From the NCBI RefSeq assembly GCF_002154335.2, contig NZ_MTPX02000075.1:62001-126000 (forward strand): 64,000 nucleotides of DNA, read 5' to 3'. The position numbers and the translations under genes were made by a program. This document shows, in pieces, positions 41,187 to 49,455 of this stretch (the stretch's first letter is position 1; every line of letters starts with the position of its first letter). The notes beneath the pieces are model-generated. The model was not told the origin of the DNA. It ran no database searches and was given only the letters and a program-made list of their open reading frames with translations. The stretch comes from Actinomyces ruminis (GTDB lineage: Bacteria > Actinomycetota > Actinomycetes > Actinomycetales > Actinomycetaceae).

Positions 41187-42208
41187 ATGGACACAGCCAC
41201 CTTCCCCCGCCCCGGGCCCGCCGCAAGAGACGTCGCAGCGCGGCAAACGGACGCCGTCGTCACCACCCACGCCCTGACCAAGACCTTCGGCAGGGGCGCC
41301 GCCGCCCGCACCGCCGTAGACCGCCTCGACCTGGTTATCCCCCGCGGCGTCGTCTACGGCTTCCTGGGTCCCAACGGCTCGGGCAAGTCCACGACCATGA
41401 AGCTGCTGCTCGGCCTGCTCACGCCGACCTCCGGGAGCGTCCGCCTGTTCGGATCCCCGCTCGACCGACGCCACCGGGGAGCGCTCATGGCGCGCATCGG
41501 CTCCATGATCGAGCAGCCGCCCGGCTACGGGCACCTCACCGGGGCCGAGAACATGCGCCTGGTACAGCGCATGCTGGGACTGCAGCAGGCGCAGGTGGAG
41601 CGGGCGCTGGAGCTGGTGCGTCTGACCGAGCACCGGGACCGGCTGGTAAGGACCTATTCGATGGGTATGAAGCAGCGCCTGGGCATCGCCATGGCGCTGG
41701 CCCGCGAGCCCGAGCTGCTCATCCTGGATGAACCGACCAACGGGTTGGACCCCGCCGGCATCGAGGAGATCCGCAACCTGCTGATGTCCTTGGCGGGCGA
41801 GGGGGTGACGGTGTTGGTCTCCAGTCACCTGCTCGATGAGATCGACCGCATGGCAGGTGTGCTCGGCATTCTCTCGGCCGGCAGGCTCGTCTTTCAGGCA
41901 CGCGCGCCGAGCTGATGCGTCATTCGGTGCCGGATCTGCTCCTGGTCACCCCCCGCCCGCAGGCGGTTGCTCCGGGGCTGCTGGCCGGACTCGGGGGTAC
42001 CGAAGGGGCCGGGCCCGCGCCGGATGGCAGGAGCGTCATGACTCCCACACAGGCGGGCGTGCGCATTCATGGGCTGGCGCCCGACGCCGTCGCCGAGCTG
42101 GTGCGGCGCCTGGTGGCGGAGGGCGTGCCCGTGCACGAGCTGCGGCGCGAGCCGCAGAGCCTGGAGGACGTCTTCATGGACCTGACCGGCGGAGCGAGGG
42201 TGCTGTGA
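41187..42208 (+). CDS. ABC exporter ATP-binding protein, lantibiotic-immunity type, one frameshift
   Basis: It has Walker A GPNGSGKST, Q-loop-region MIEQPPGYGHLTG, signature YSMGMKQRL (the SMGMKQR form typical of ABC-2/LanF proteins), Walker B LLILDEPTNGLDP and switch His in VSSHLLDE. Frame is lost near 41900 (CAGGCACG for CAGGGCACG) and resumes RAELMRHSVPDLLLVTP to the end. ATG 41187 is the likely start, though ATG 41175 is possible and neither has a strong ribosome site. With the two permeases it forms a LanFEG-like exporter that may protect against lantibiotics or bacitracin-like peptides. Confidence 0.9.
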
Positions 42209-43053
42209 TGAGCAGGTCGCCCAGAGCCATCGCCCCCTCCGTCGGTCTGCGCGAACGCGGTGGCTCCACGTCTCCGTCCACTGCCGGGCAGCGCCTCTCC
42301 TTCGCCGCCTCCGTCCGGCTGGAACTGGTCAAGATGCGGCGTCTGCGCCTGGCGGTGGTCGTCGTCGTACTGGCGGTGATCGCCGTCCTGTTCGCCGCGC
42401 CGTTGTCCGAGTCCTCCCGGGCGGGTCTGGATGATCCGTCCGCGCGTCCCTGGGAGGCGCTGCTGCTGCAGTACGCGTTGGTGAGCGCCCTGTTCTCCCC
42501 GATCCTGGTGTCCGTCACAGCCAGCCGACTGACGGACATTGAGCACGACGGTGGCTGGTACCTGGCGGCGACGGCGGGCCTGACGCCGGGACGGCTGTGT
42601 CGGGCCAAGCTCGCCGCGTTGGCGATCGTGCTCGTGCCGACGCTCGCGCTGCAGACGGTGGCGCTGGTGGGTGTGGCCCGCGCCGTCGGCGCCACCGTGC
42701 CGCTGCCAATCGGGGTGTGGGCCGGATACACCGTCGGGCTGATCGCCGTCGACCTGGCCGTGTGTGCGCTGCATATCCTGCTCGCCGCCGTCGTCGACAA
42801 CCAGATCCTGTGCGTGGGGATCGGCCTGCTGGGGGCGTTTATCGCCGTGTACATGTTTCTCGCGCCGCAGTGGTTGGCGCGCCTGCTGCCGTGGGGCTAC
42901 TGGGCGTTGATCTGCCCCGTCACCCAGACCGGCACTCACCTGGGCGAGGTGGCGATCGTCATGCCGGCGCTGAGTTGGATTTCGGGGTTCCTGTGCCTGG
43001 CCGCCGGCTGCTTCCACGTAATGACCGCCCGACTTGACCGGATGGAAAGGTGA
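42208..43053 (+). CDS. ABC-2 type permease, lantibiotic-immunity-like (first)
   Basis: The 281-residue protein has about six membrane helices after a 35-residue polar N-terminus. The segment RLTDIEHDGGWYLAAT resembles the D-x-E-H stretch conserved in lantibiotic-immunity permeases. Its ATG overlaps the ATPase stop (TGATG), and its own stop overlaps the next GTG start. It forms the membrane part of the exporter together with the second permease. Confidence 0.85.
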   Translation: MSRSPRAIAPSVGLRERGGSTSPSTAGQRLSFAASVRLELVKMRRLRLAVVVVVLAVIAVLFAAPLSESSRAGLDDPSARPWEALLLQYALVSALFSPILVSVTASRLTDIEHDGGWYLAATAGLTPGRLCRAKLAALAIVLVPTLALQTVALVGVARAVGATVPLPIGVWAGYTVGLIAVDLAVCALHILLAAVVDNQILCVGIGLLGAFIAVYMFLAPQWLARLLPWGYWALICPVTQTGTHLGEVAIVMPALSWISGFLCLAAGCFHVMTARLDRMER

Positions 43054-43913
43054 TCGTCATGCCCGCGCCCTCCCCCTCCGAAGGCTCTGACGCTGCCGCA
43101 CGTGCGACCCGCTCCGGCGTACCCGGTACCTGCCGCGACCGCCCCATGGGGCGAGCCTGGTGGCCCGCGCTGTTGGCGGTGGAGGCGCTCAAACTGCGCC
43201 GGTCCCCGGTGTGGTGGATCGTGGTGGCGCTGCCGGTGCTCGCCGTCGTCTCCGGATCCGTCAACTTCGCCATGAACCAGGGGGCCCTGACGGCGACCTG
43301 GGAGTCGCTGACCAGCCAGGTCACGTTGTTCTATGGCCTGTTCTTCTTCTCGGTCGCCGTCGCCCTGATCCTGGCAGCCGCCTGGCGCCCGGAGCACCGG
43401 GGCTCATCCTGGAACTGCATGGCCACGATGCCGCACTCACCCGCAGCGGTCGCCTTGGCGAAGACCGCGGTGGTACTGGTCCCGGTGCTGGTCATGCAGA
43501 TGCTTCTGGTCATCGCCACATGGCTGTCCGGGCTGGTGTTCCTACACCTGGACGGGGGCGTACCCGTCGGCTTCGCGGTCTCGGCGCTGCTGGCGGTGGT
43601 GGCCGCGGTGCCGCTGGTGGGCTTGCAGTCGACCCTGTCGATGCTCATGCGGTCCTTCGCCACGCCCGTGGCCCTGGGACTGGTGGGAACAGTGATCGGC
43701 ATCGCCGTGGCCTACCAGTCGCGGACGGTGGCGGGGCTGTGGCCGTATTCGTTGGTGACGCGGGCGCTGACGCTCGGTTCTGGCGCAATAACCGATGCCG
43801 GCGGCCTGGACTGGGCCGGCATCGGCCCCGTCCTGGCCTGGTCCGCGGTGGGCGGCGCGGTCTTCTGGGCAGTGCTGGGGTACATGGCCGGACGAGCAAC
43901 GCCCCGGGTTTAG
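43050..43913 (+). CDS. ABC-2 type permease, lantibiotic-immunity-like (second)
   Basis: The start is GTG 43050, overlapping the previous stop (GTGA). The 287-residue protein has a 45-residue hydrophilic head, then about six membrane helices, including WWIVVALPVLAVVSGSV, LFFFSVAVALILAAAW and PVLAWSAVGGAVFWAVLGY. The RPEHRGSSWNCM segment matches the polar loop of the partner permease. The arrangement of one ATPase and two related but distinct permeases is that of LanF-LanE-LanG. No lantibiotic structural or modification genes are in the window. Confidence 0.85.
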   Translation: MIVMPAPSPSEGSDAAARATRSGVPGTCRDRPMGRAWWPALLAVEALKLRRSPVWWIVVALPVLAVVSGSVNFAMNQGALTATWESLTSQVTLFYGLFFFSVAVALILAAAWRPEHRGSSWNCMATMPHSPAAVALAKTAVVLVPVLVMQMLLVIATWLSGLVFLHLDGGVPVGFAVSALLAVVAAVPLVGLQSTLSMLMRSFATPVALGLVGTVIGIAVAYQSRTVAGLWPYSLVTRALTLGSGAITDAGGLDWAGIGPVLAWSAVGGAVFWAVLGYMAGRATPRV

Positions 43914-43942
43914 CCGAGTCGGCTCTCCGGTAGGGTCTGCCC

Positions 43943-44572
43943 ATGCCCTCCCCACTGCTCAAGCGGATCGCCCGGATCTTCACCTCCGCCGCCAAGGAGA
44001 CCATCACCGATGTGCTCGAGGAGGAGCTGGCCACCCGGGAGAACTCGCGCAAGCGCAGCCCCTCCCGGCCCACGGCGGAGCAGGCCGGCGCGTCCAAGCG
44101 TGCCACGTCTACCGCCGCCCCGGCGCCTGCCCGCAGCTCCCGCGCCGGCGCACACGCCGGCATCGACGTCTACGACGTCGCCACTCTGGGCCTGCCGAAG
44201 TTCGTCTACTCCCCCGACCCGGACGGCGACGCCGACCCCGGCGAGGTGGTTTGGACCTGGGTGCCCTTCGAAGAGGACGCCACCCAGGGCAAGGACCGGC
44301 CCGTGCTCGTCCTGGCCCGGCACGGCAAGCGGCTCGTCGTCGCCCAGCTGACCAGCAAGGACCACGACCTCGACGCCGCCCAGGAGGCCCGCTGGGGACG
44401 CTACTGGCACGACGTCGGCACCGGACCCTGGGACCCCAAGGGCCGCCCCAGCGAAGTGCGTCTGGATCGTCTGCTGCTCGTCGAACCGGGCGTGGTGCGC
44501 CGCGAGGGCGCCACCATGAAGCGCTCCACCTTCGACGGCGTCGTCGTCGCCCTGCGCGCGCACTGGGCCTGA
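43943..44572 (+). CDS. PemK/MazF-like toxin-domain protein
   Basis: Residues 1-75 are a variable, charged and Ala/Ser-rich head. The remainder looks like a PemK/MazF fold: GEVVWTWVPFEEDATQGKDRPVLVLARHG, where GKDRPVLV is the family's typical strand, then VVAQLTSKDHD and a C-terminal segment with RLDRLLLVEPG. MazF toxins are sequence-specific RNases. No antitoxin gene lies on either side, and the longer actinobacterial form is widespread, so a housekeeping or non-toxic role is possible. The start has no strong ribosome site. Confidence 0.7.
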   Translation: MPSPLLKRIARIFTSAAKETITDVLEEELATRENSRKRSPSRPTAEQAGASKRATSTAAPAPARSSRAGAHAGIDVYDVATLGLPKFVYSPDPDGDADPGEVVWTWVPFEEDATQGKDRPVLVLARHGKRLVVAQLTSKDHDLDAAQEARWGRYWHDVGTGPWDPKGRPSEVRLDRLLLVEPGVVRREGATMKRSTFDGVVVALRAHWA

Positions 44573-44800
44573 CCGCCCGCCAGAGCCGGCCACGGCGCGA
44601 CGCACCTCACGTCGTCGGGCGGTTTCCGACCGAGAATCGCCGACACATCCGGTGCTAGAGTGCACCCGGACCTCTGGCCTGGCCGGCTTCGGGGTCCGGC
44701 GACCGGGCCTGCCGGGTGCTTCCACCACCTCAAGTCCGCCCGCGGCGCCAACCCTCTCTCCGGCCATTGACCATTCAGACACCAGAAAGCTTCACTCACA

Positions 44801-45061
44801 GTGGCGAACATCAAGTCTCAGATCAAGCGCATCAAGACCAACGAGAAGGCCCGCCTGCGCAACAAGGCCGTCAAGTCCGAGCTCAAGACCTACGTGCGTC
44901 GCACGCGCGAGGCCGTTGAGGCCGGTGACAAGCAGGCCGCCGAGGAGCACCTGCGCAAGGCCTGCCGCAAGCTGGACAAGGCCGTCTCCAAGGGCGTCAT
45001 TCACCGCAACCAGGCCCGCAACCGCAAGTCCAAGCTGGCCAAGCGCGTCAACGCCATGTGA
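44801..45061 (+). CDS. rpsT: 30S ribosomal protein S20
   Basis: The 86-residue, Lys/Arg-rich protein starts [20 protein letters not shown] and contains [15 protein letters not shown], all typical of S20, which binds 16S rRNA in the small subunit. The start is GTG. About 230 bases without a gene precede it and should hold the promoter. A clear terminator follows. In many actinobacteria rpsT lies next to lepA or holA; here both are elsewhere. Confidence 0.96.
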   Translation: MANIKSQIKRIKTNEKARLRNKAVKSELKTYVRRTREAVEAGDKQAAEEHLRKACRKLDKAVSKGVIHRNQARNRKSKLAKRVNAM

Positions 45062-45083
45062 CCTGTCGCGCATCTAGCTGCAC

Positions 45084-45127
45084 GAGGAGGGGCGTCTCTC
45101 ACCGGAGGGGCGTCCCTCCTCTTTTTT
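45084..45127 (+). terminator. Intrinsic terminator of rpsT
   Basis: An 8-bp stem (GAGGAGGG 45084-45091 with CCCTCCTC 45114-45121) is followed directly by six T (45122-45127). This is the only classical hairpin plus T-tract I see in the window. Confidence 0.85.
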
Positions 45128-45212
45128 CTGCCTCCTTCCTGGGTTAGCGGCGCGATCGTGTTGCTTAAGTGCTGCGTGCCGGGAGGATGGGCGCCGGCAG
45201 CCTCCTCCCCTG

Positions 45213-45343
45213 TTTGGACCGCTGTCCCCTGTTTGGACCGTGTAAGTCCATTTGGACCGCTTGCCCCTGTTTGGACCGCCGTTGTGTGCAACTGGGGCGG
45301 TCCAAACGACGTAAGAGGTCCAAACCGACGTAAGGGGTCCAAA
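45213..45343. repeat. Fold-back array of TTTGGACC repeats, 19-bp spacing
   Basis: TTTGGACC occurs four times in direct orientation, starting at 45213, 45232, 45251 and 45270 (exactly 19 apart). It then occurs three times inverted (GGTCCAAA) at 45299, 45317 and 45336 (18 and 19 apart). The innermost pair extends to an 11-bp perfect stem (GTTTGGACCGC 45269-45279 with 45297-45307). A small GTTG-TGTG-CAAC hairpin lies inside its loop. The spacers are only partly alike. No ORF is credible here. It could be a protein-binding array or a structured RNA. Confidence 0.85.
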
Positions 45344-45457
45344 CTCGGGGTGGCGCGGCGCCATGAGCGGCTGGGCTGGAGGTGCGTCTGGCCGGGCGGT
45401 GGCAGGCAGGGGCGGGCGGCCCGGCACCAGGCGACGCGGCGGCAGACGCCACGACGT

Positions 45458-45584
45458 CTCTCACGTACGCGTTCGCCTCTCACGTACGCGTTTTGGAGGT
45501 TTGCCCGTGCCAGAACCCCGTAGAACTCCAAAACGCGTGCGTGTGGCGGAAAACCGTACGTGAGGCAGAAAGTCGTACGTCAGG
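45458..45584. repeat. Fold-back array of CTCACGTACG repeats, 19-bp spacing
   Basis: CTCTCACGTACGCGTT occurs at 45458 and again at 45477, exactly 19 bases apart. Inverted, less exact copies of the core (CGTGCGTGTGG, CGTACGTGAGG, CGTACGTCAGG) start at 45536, 45555 and 45574, again 19 apart. The arms meet in a 13-bp perfect stem (ACGCGTTTTGGAG 45486-45498 with CTCCAAAACGCGT 45526-45538). The architecture copies that of the neighbouring TTTGGACC array, but the repeated word is different. Confidence 0.85.
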
Positions 45585-45960
45585 CGATGCCCGGGTGCCA
45601 GCGTTGAGTGCCGGGAGTGATCGGCGCGCGCCTCGGCGCTGTCAGCACCACCCCTAATTAGCGGCGCTCCGTGTTTGGGGACGTGGTCGTTCAAGCTGAG
45701 GCTGCGGTGGAGTGATCATATTCGGGCCTGGGAGGCCGTCCTCGGGCACACAAGGACGTCGTCAGCACCGGACGGGCCCCATCCACAGCGGCCCCGCGTC
45801 TCGCGGCCCACCCCCCTCCACAGACCCCGGAGTTTGACCGGGCGCGTCGGGCTTCCATCCACCGGACCCGTTCTATTGGCAGCGGCCGATGGCGTTACGA
45901 TTCGTCAGGCCGGCGCCCTCCCGCTCGGCCGCACCATTGAAGCGACCGCGAGGAGAACGC
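45585..45960. other. Non-coding stretch upstream of the DUF1846 gene
   Basis: I see no credible gene here. It contains a second copy of TTAGCGGCGC (45658-45667; the first is at 45144-45153) and, near 45715-45730, a more AT-rich stretch (GGAGTGATCATATTCGGG). The promoter of the DUF1846 gene should lie in its distal part. Confidence 0.5.
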
Positions 45961-47448
45961 ATGCGTATCGGGTTTGATCGGGACAAGTACCTCAAGATGC
46001 AGTCCGAACGCATCGCCCAGCGGCGCGCCCAGTTCGGCGGCAAGCTGTACCTGGAGTTCGGCGGCAAGCTCATCGATGACATGCACGCCTCCCGCGTACT
46101 GCCCGGTTTCACCCCCGACAACAAGATCGTCATGCTCGCCGAGTTGGCCGACGACGTGGAGATCATCGTCGCCGTCAACGCCAGGGACTTCGCCCGGCAC
46201 AAGATCCGCGCCGACCACGGCACCTCCTACGAGGACGAGGTACTGCGCCACGTGGATGCCTTCCGCGACTACGGGCTGTATGTGGGCAGCGTCGTGATCA
46301 CCCAGTGGACGGACGACAACCAGCAGGCCGCCGAGTTCAAGCGCAAGTTGGAGAAGCTCGGTATCACCGTCTACCGTCACTACCCCATCCCCGGCTACCC
46401 CAACGACGTCGCCCGCATCGTCTCCGACCAGGGGTACGGGCGCAACGAGTACATCGAGACCAGCCGCGATCTGATCGTCGTCACCGCACCGGGGCCAGGC
46501 TCGGGCAAGATGGCCACCTGCCTGTCGCAGATCTACCACGACCACATGCGCGGCATCGCCTCCGGATACGCGAAATTCGAGACCTTCCCCATCTGGAACC
46601 TGCCGCTGGACCACCCGGTAAACATCGCCTATGAGGCCGCCACCGCCGACCTCGACGACGTGAACATGATCGATCCCTACCACCTGGCCGCCCACGGCGT
46701 GCAGACGGTCAACTACAACCGCGATGTCGAGGTGTTCCCGGTACTGTCGCGCCTGTTCGAGCAGATCATGGGCTCCTCCCCCTACGCCTCCCCCACCGAC
46801 ATGGGGGTCAACATGGCCGGCTACTGCATCAGCGACGACGAGGTCTGCCGGGAGGCATCCAAGCAGGAGGTCATCCGCCGCTACTACAAGGCGCTGGTCA
46901 CTGAGAAGCGGGACATGCTGGAGCCGGTCCAGTCCGGACGCATCGCGCTGCTGATGAGCAAGCTCGGCATCGCCAAGGAGGACCGTCCGGTGGTGGTACC
47001 GGCGCTGGAACTGGCCGAGGTGACCAAGGCGCCGGCGGCCGCCATCGAGCTGCCGGACGGGACGATCGAACTGGGCAAGACCTCTCCGCTGCTCGGGTGC
47101 TCCTCGGCCATGCTGCTCAACGCCCTCAAGCGTCTGGCCGGCATCGACCCGCAGGTGGACCTGCTGGCCAAGGAGTCGATCGAGCCGATCCAGACGCTCA
47201 AGACCCGTCATCTGGGCAGCCGCAACCCGCGCCTGCACACCGACGAGGTCCTGATCGCGTTGGCGGTGTCCGCCAACGGGGACACCAATGCCGCCCGGGC
47301 GCTGGACCAGCTGGGCAGCCTGCGCGGCTGCGACGTGCACACCTCGACCATCCTCGGGAGCGTCGACGAGGGGATCTTCCGCGCGCTCGGCATCCAGGTG
47401 ACTAACGAGCCGGTCTTCGCCACGAAGTCGCTCTACCGGAAGAAGTAG
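45961..47448 (+). CDS. DUF1846 (UPF0371) family protein
   Basis: The ATG at 45961 follows GAGGAG. The 495-residue protein has the usual family length and matches the opening [18 protein letters not shown] and [25 protein letters not shown]. Further family-like segments are [14 protein letters not shown], the glycine loop [21 protein letters not shown] and [18 protein letters not shown]. Structures of the family show nucleotide-binding-like folds, but the reaction is not established. The GPGSGK loop suggests phosphate or nucleotide binding. It lies directly before the FMN riboswitch, with no evident link to riboflavin synthesis. Confidence 0.9.
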   Translation: MRIGFDRDKYLKMQSERIAQRRAQFGGKLYLEFGGKLIDDMHASRVLPGFTPDNKIVMLAELADDVEIIVAVNARDFARHKIRADHGTSYEDEVLRHVDAFRDYGLYVGSVVITQWTDDNQQAAEFKRKLEKLGITVYRHYPIPGYPNDVARIVSDQGYGRNEYIETSRDLIVVTAPGPGSGKMATCLSQIYHDHMRGIASGYAKFETFPIWNLPLDHPVNIAYEAATADLDDVNMIDPYHLAAHGVQTVNYNRDVEVFPVLSRLFEQIMGSSPYASPTDMGVNMAGYCISDDEVCREASKQEVIRRYYKALVTEKRDMLEPVQSGRIALLMSKLGIAKEDRPVVVPALELAEVTKAPAAAIELPDGTIELGKTSPLLGCSSAMLLNALKRLAGIDPQVDLLAKESIEPIQTLKTRHLGSRNPRLHTDEVLIALAVSANGDTNAARALDQLGSLRGCDVHTSTILGSVDEGIFRALGIQVTNEPVFATKSLYRKK

Positions 47449-47480
47449 TGCGGTATATTTCGCCGCAACGAGACAATCTC

Positions 47481-47606
47481 GTGTGCTCTGGGGTCGGTGT
47501 AAGTCCGAACCGGCGGTGACAGTCCGCGACCCGTCCGCATCCTGCGGTCGGCTGACCAGGTGAAACTCCTGGACCGACGGTGAAAGTCCGGATGGGAAGT
47601 GCACAC
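47481..47606 (+). promoter_or_regulatory. FMN riboswitch (RFN element)
   Basis: The conserved RFN core is plain: GGGTCGGTGTAAGTCCGAAC, CGGCGGTGACAGTCCGCGAC, GACCAGGTGAAACTCCTGG and CGACGGTGAAAGTCCGGATG. The outer P1 stem pairs GTGTGC (47481-47486) with GCACAC (47601-47606). It should repress the rib operon when FMN is plentiful. Confidence 0.97.
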
Positions 47607-47607
47607 G

Positions 47608-47692
47608 GGACACATGGTGTCGCGCCGCGCGCCACCTGCCCGCTGGCCGCCGCACCCGTGTGTCCTCTCCCTCAGCGCACCCGAGGGAGAGG
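47608..47692 (+). promoter_or_regulatory. Riboswitch expression platform sequestering the ribD ribosome site
   Basis: CCTCTCCCTC (47664-47673) and GAGGGAGAGG (47683-47692) form a perfect 10-bp stem that includes the GAGAGG ribosome site of ribD. An alternative stem, GGACACA (47608-47614) with TGTGTCC (47659-47665), overlaps the first arm by two bases and could prevent its formation. This suggests control of translation rather than termination. Confidence 0.6.
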
Positions 47693-47697
47693 AACGC

Positions 47698-48825
47698 ATG
47701 ACCTGGTTCACGTCGGCAGAGACGGCCGCGATGCACCGCGCCATCGCCATTGCCGCCTCCCCCGATGCCCCCGCCGGCCCCAATCCCCGAGTCGGCTGCG
47801 TCATCCTCTCCGCCGCGGGCCGCGTCCTCGCCGAGGGCCACCACCGCGGCGCCGGCACCGCCCATGCCGAGGTCGACGCCCTGGCGCACCTGGCCGCATC
47901 GGGCATTAGCGCATACGGCACCACCGCCGTCGTCACACTCGAGCCCTGCAACCACTACGGCCGCACCGGTCCGTGCGCCCAGGCGCTCCTCGACGCCGGG
48001 GTCACCGACGTCATCTACGCCCAGGACGATCCCACCACGCAGGCTCGCGGCGGCGCGGCAGCCCTCGCCGCCGCCGGAGTCCACGTCCGGAGCGGTCTGT
48101 GCGCCGACGAGGCCGCCCAACTCAACCGCGCGTGGCTCCTCGCCGTGACGACCGGTCGCCCCATGGTGACGTGGAAGCTCGCGGCCACCCTTGACGGTCG
48201 TATCGCCGCCGCCGACACAACCAGCCGCTGGATCACCCCTCCGGCGGCCCGCCACGACGCCCACCGCCTGCGCCGCCAGTGCGACGCCATCATGGTGGGC
48301 ACCGGCACCGCCCTCGCCGACGACCCGGCCCTGACCATCCGCGACGAGGCGGGGCAGCCGGCTCCGCCCCACCTCCAGCCGCTGCGCGTCGTCGTCGGCT
48401 CGCGGCCCATTCCGTCCACCGCGCAGGTACTCGCCGACGACAACCACCTCCTACTGCCGGACCACGACCCGCACGCCGTGCTCGCCGTCCTCGCCTCCCG
48501 CGAGATCCGGCACGTACTCCTGGAGGGCGGCCCGACTCTCGCAGCCGCATTTCTGCGCGCCGGCGTCGTCGACGAGGTGGTCGCCTACGTGGCGCCCGCG
48601 CTGCTCGGTGCGGGACCCGCCGCTGTAGCCGACTTCGGGGTGTCGACGATCGCCGACATAGTGCGGCTCCGCCACCCCCGGGTCCAAGTTCTCGGCGAGG
48701 GCGACGATCTCGCCATCCGCCTGGCCGGCGACCCCGATCCCGGCGGCCCGGAGCGAACCGCCCATCCATCACCCCCATCCACCACCACGCCGAGGAGAAT
48801 CGCTGATGTTCACAGGAATTGTTGA
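47698..48825 (+). CDS. ribD: Riboflavin biosynthesis deaminase/reductase RibD
   Basis: The N-terminal deaminase has the zinc motifs AHAEVDAL and EPCNHYGRTGPC. The C-terminal reductase follows (VTWKLAATLDGRIA, DAIMVGTGTALADDPALTIR, VLLEGGPTLAAAFL). It deaminates the pyrimidine made by GTP cyclohydrolase II and reduces its ribose. The ATG at 47698 is preceded by GAGAGGA, part of the riboswitch-controlled hairpin. The end overlaps ribE by 20 bases; the C-terminal Pro/Ser/Thr-rich tail has no known role. Confidence 0.95.
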   Translation: MTWFTSAETAAMHRAIAIAASPDAPAGPNPRVGCVILSAAGRVLAEGHHRGAGTAHAEVDALAHLAASGISAYGTTAVVTLEPCNHYGRTGPCAQALLDAGVTDVIYAQDDPTTQARGGAAALAAAGVHVRSGLCADEAAQLNRAWLLAVTTGRPMVTWKLAATLDGRIAAADTTSRWITPPAARHDAHRLRRQCDAIMVGTGTALADDPALTIRDEAGQPAPPHLQPLRVVVGSRPIPSTAQVLADDNHLLLPDHDPHAVLAVLASREIRHVLLEGGPTLAAAFLRAGVVDEVVAYVAPALLGAGPAAVADFGVSTIADIVRLRHPRVQVLGEGDDLAIRLAGDPDPGGPERTAHPSPPSTTTPRRIADVHRNC

Positions 48826-49453
48826 GGAGCTCGGACGAGTCGTCCGGCTCGACGCCGTCGGGGACTCCGCCCGGCTCACGGTTGCCGCGCCGGTCGTCAC
48901 CCGGGACGCACGGGCAGGTGACTCCATCGCTGTCAACGGCTGCTGCCTGACCGTCGCCGAGCTGCACGACGGCGCCTTCACGGCGGACCTCATGGCGGAG
49001 ACGCTCACCCGCACGAACCTGGGTGCCGTGGCCCCCGGCGAGCGGGTCAACCTCGAGCGGGCGCTGCGCCTGGCCGACCGCCTCGGCGGACACGTCGTCC
49101 AAGGTCACGTCGACGCCACCGTCTGCGTCATCGACCGTCACCATGGGGAGCACTGGGACCTCGTGCGCCTGGCCCTGCCTCGGAACCTCGCCCGCTACGT
49201 CGCGGTCAAGGGCTCGATCGCCGTCGACGGGGTCTCCCTGACCGTGGTCGACGTCGACGACGGCGATGCCCGTTCCAGTGACAATCCGGCGCCGGTCGGA
49301 CCGGCCTTCAGCGTCGGTCTCATTCCGGAAACCCTGCGCCGCACCACGCTCGGCGCGAGGGCGGCGGGCGATCGGGTCAATCTCGAGGTCGATGTCATGT
49401 CGAAGTACGTTGAGCGGCTCCTGGGGGCTACGTCCGACGAGGGGGCGGCGTAA
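48806..49453 (+). CDS. ribE: Riboflavin synthase alpha chain
   Basis: Two lumazine-binding repeats are visible: the first starts MFTGIVEELGRVV with SIAVNGCCLTV and LAETLTRTNL-like sequence. The second contains GGHVVQGHVD, SIAVDGVSLTVV and IPETLRRTTLG. It dismutates two 6,7-dimethyl-8-ribityllumazines to riboflavin. The length of 215 residues is normal, with a short insertion (DDGDARSSDNPAPVGP) in the second repeat. It overlaps ribD and lies three bases before ribBA. Confidence 0.95.
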   Translation: MFTGIVEELGRVVRLDAVGDSARLTVAAPVVTRDARAGDSIAVNGCCLTVAELHDGAFTADLMAETLTRTNLGAVAPGERVNLERALRLADRLGGHVVQGHVDATVCVIDRHHGEHWDLVRLALPRNLARYVAVKGSIAVDGVSLTVVDVDDGDARSSDNPAPVGPAFSVGLIPETLRRTTLGARAAGDRVNLEVDVMSKYVERLLGATSDEGAA

Positions 49454-49455
49454 GC

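Noticed and set aside
45213-45584. CRISPR array
   Set aside because: Repeats are only 8-16 bases at a 19-bp period and reverse orientation midway; there are no uniform spacers and no cas genes in the window.
45895-48447. 850-codon open frame on the minus strand, antisense to the DUF1846 gene and ribD
   Set aside because: It is the GC-bias shadow of the real genes: His-, Gly- and Val-rich without domains, and it runs across the riboswitch.
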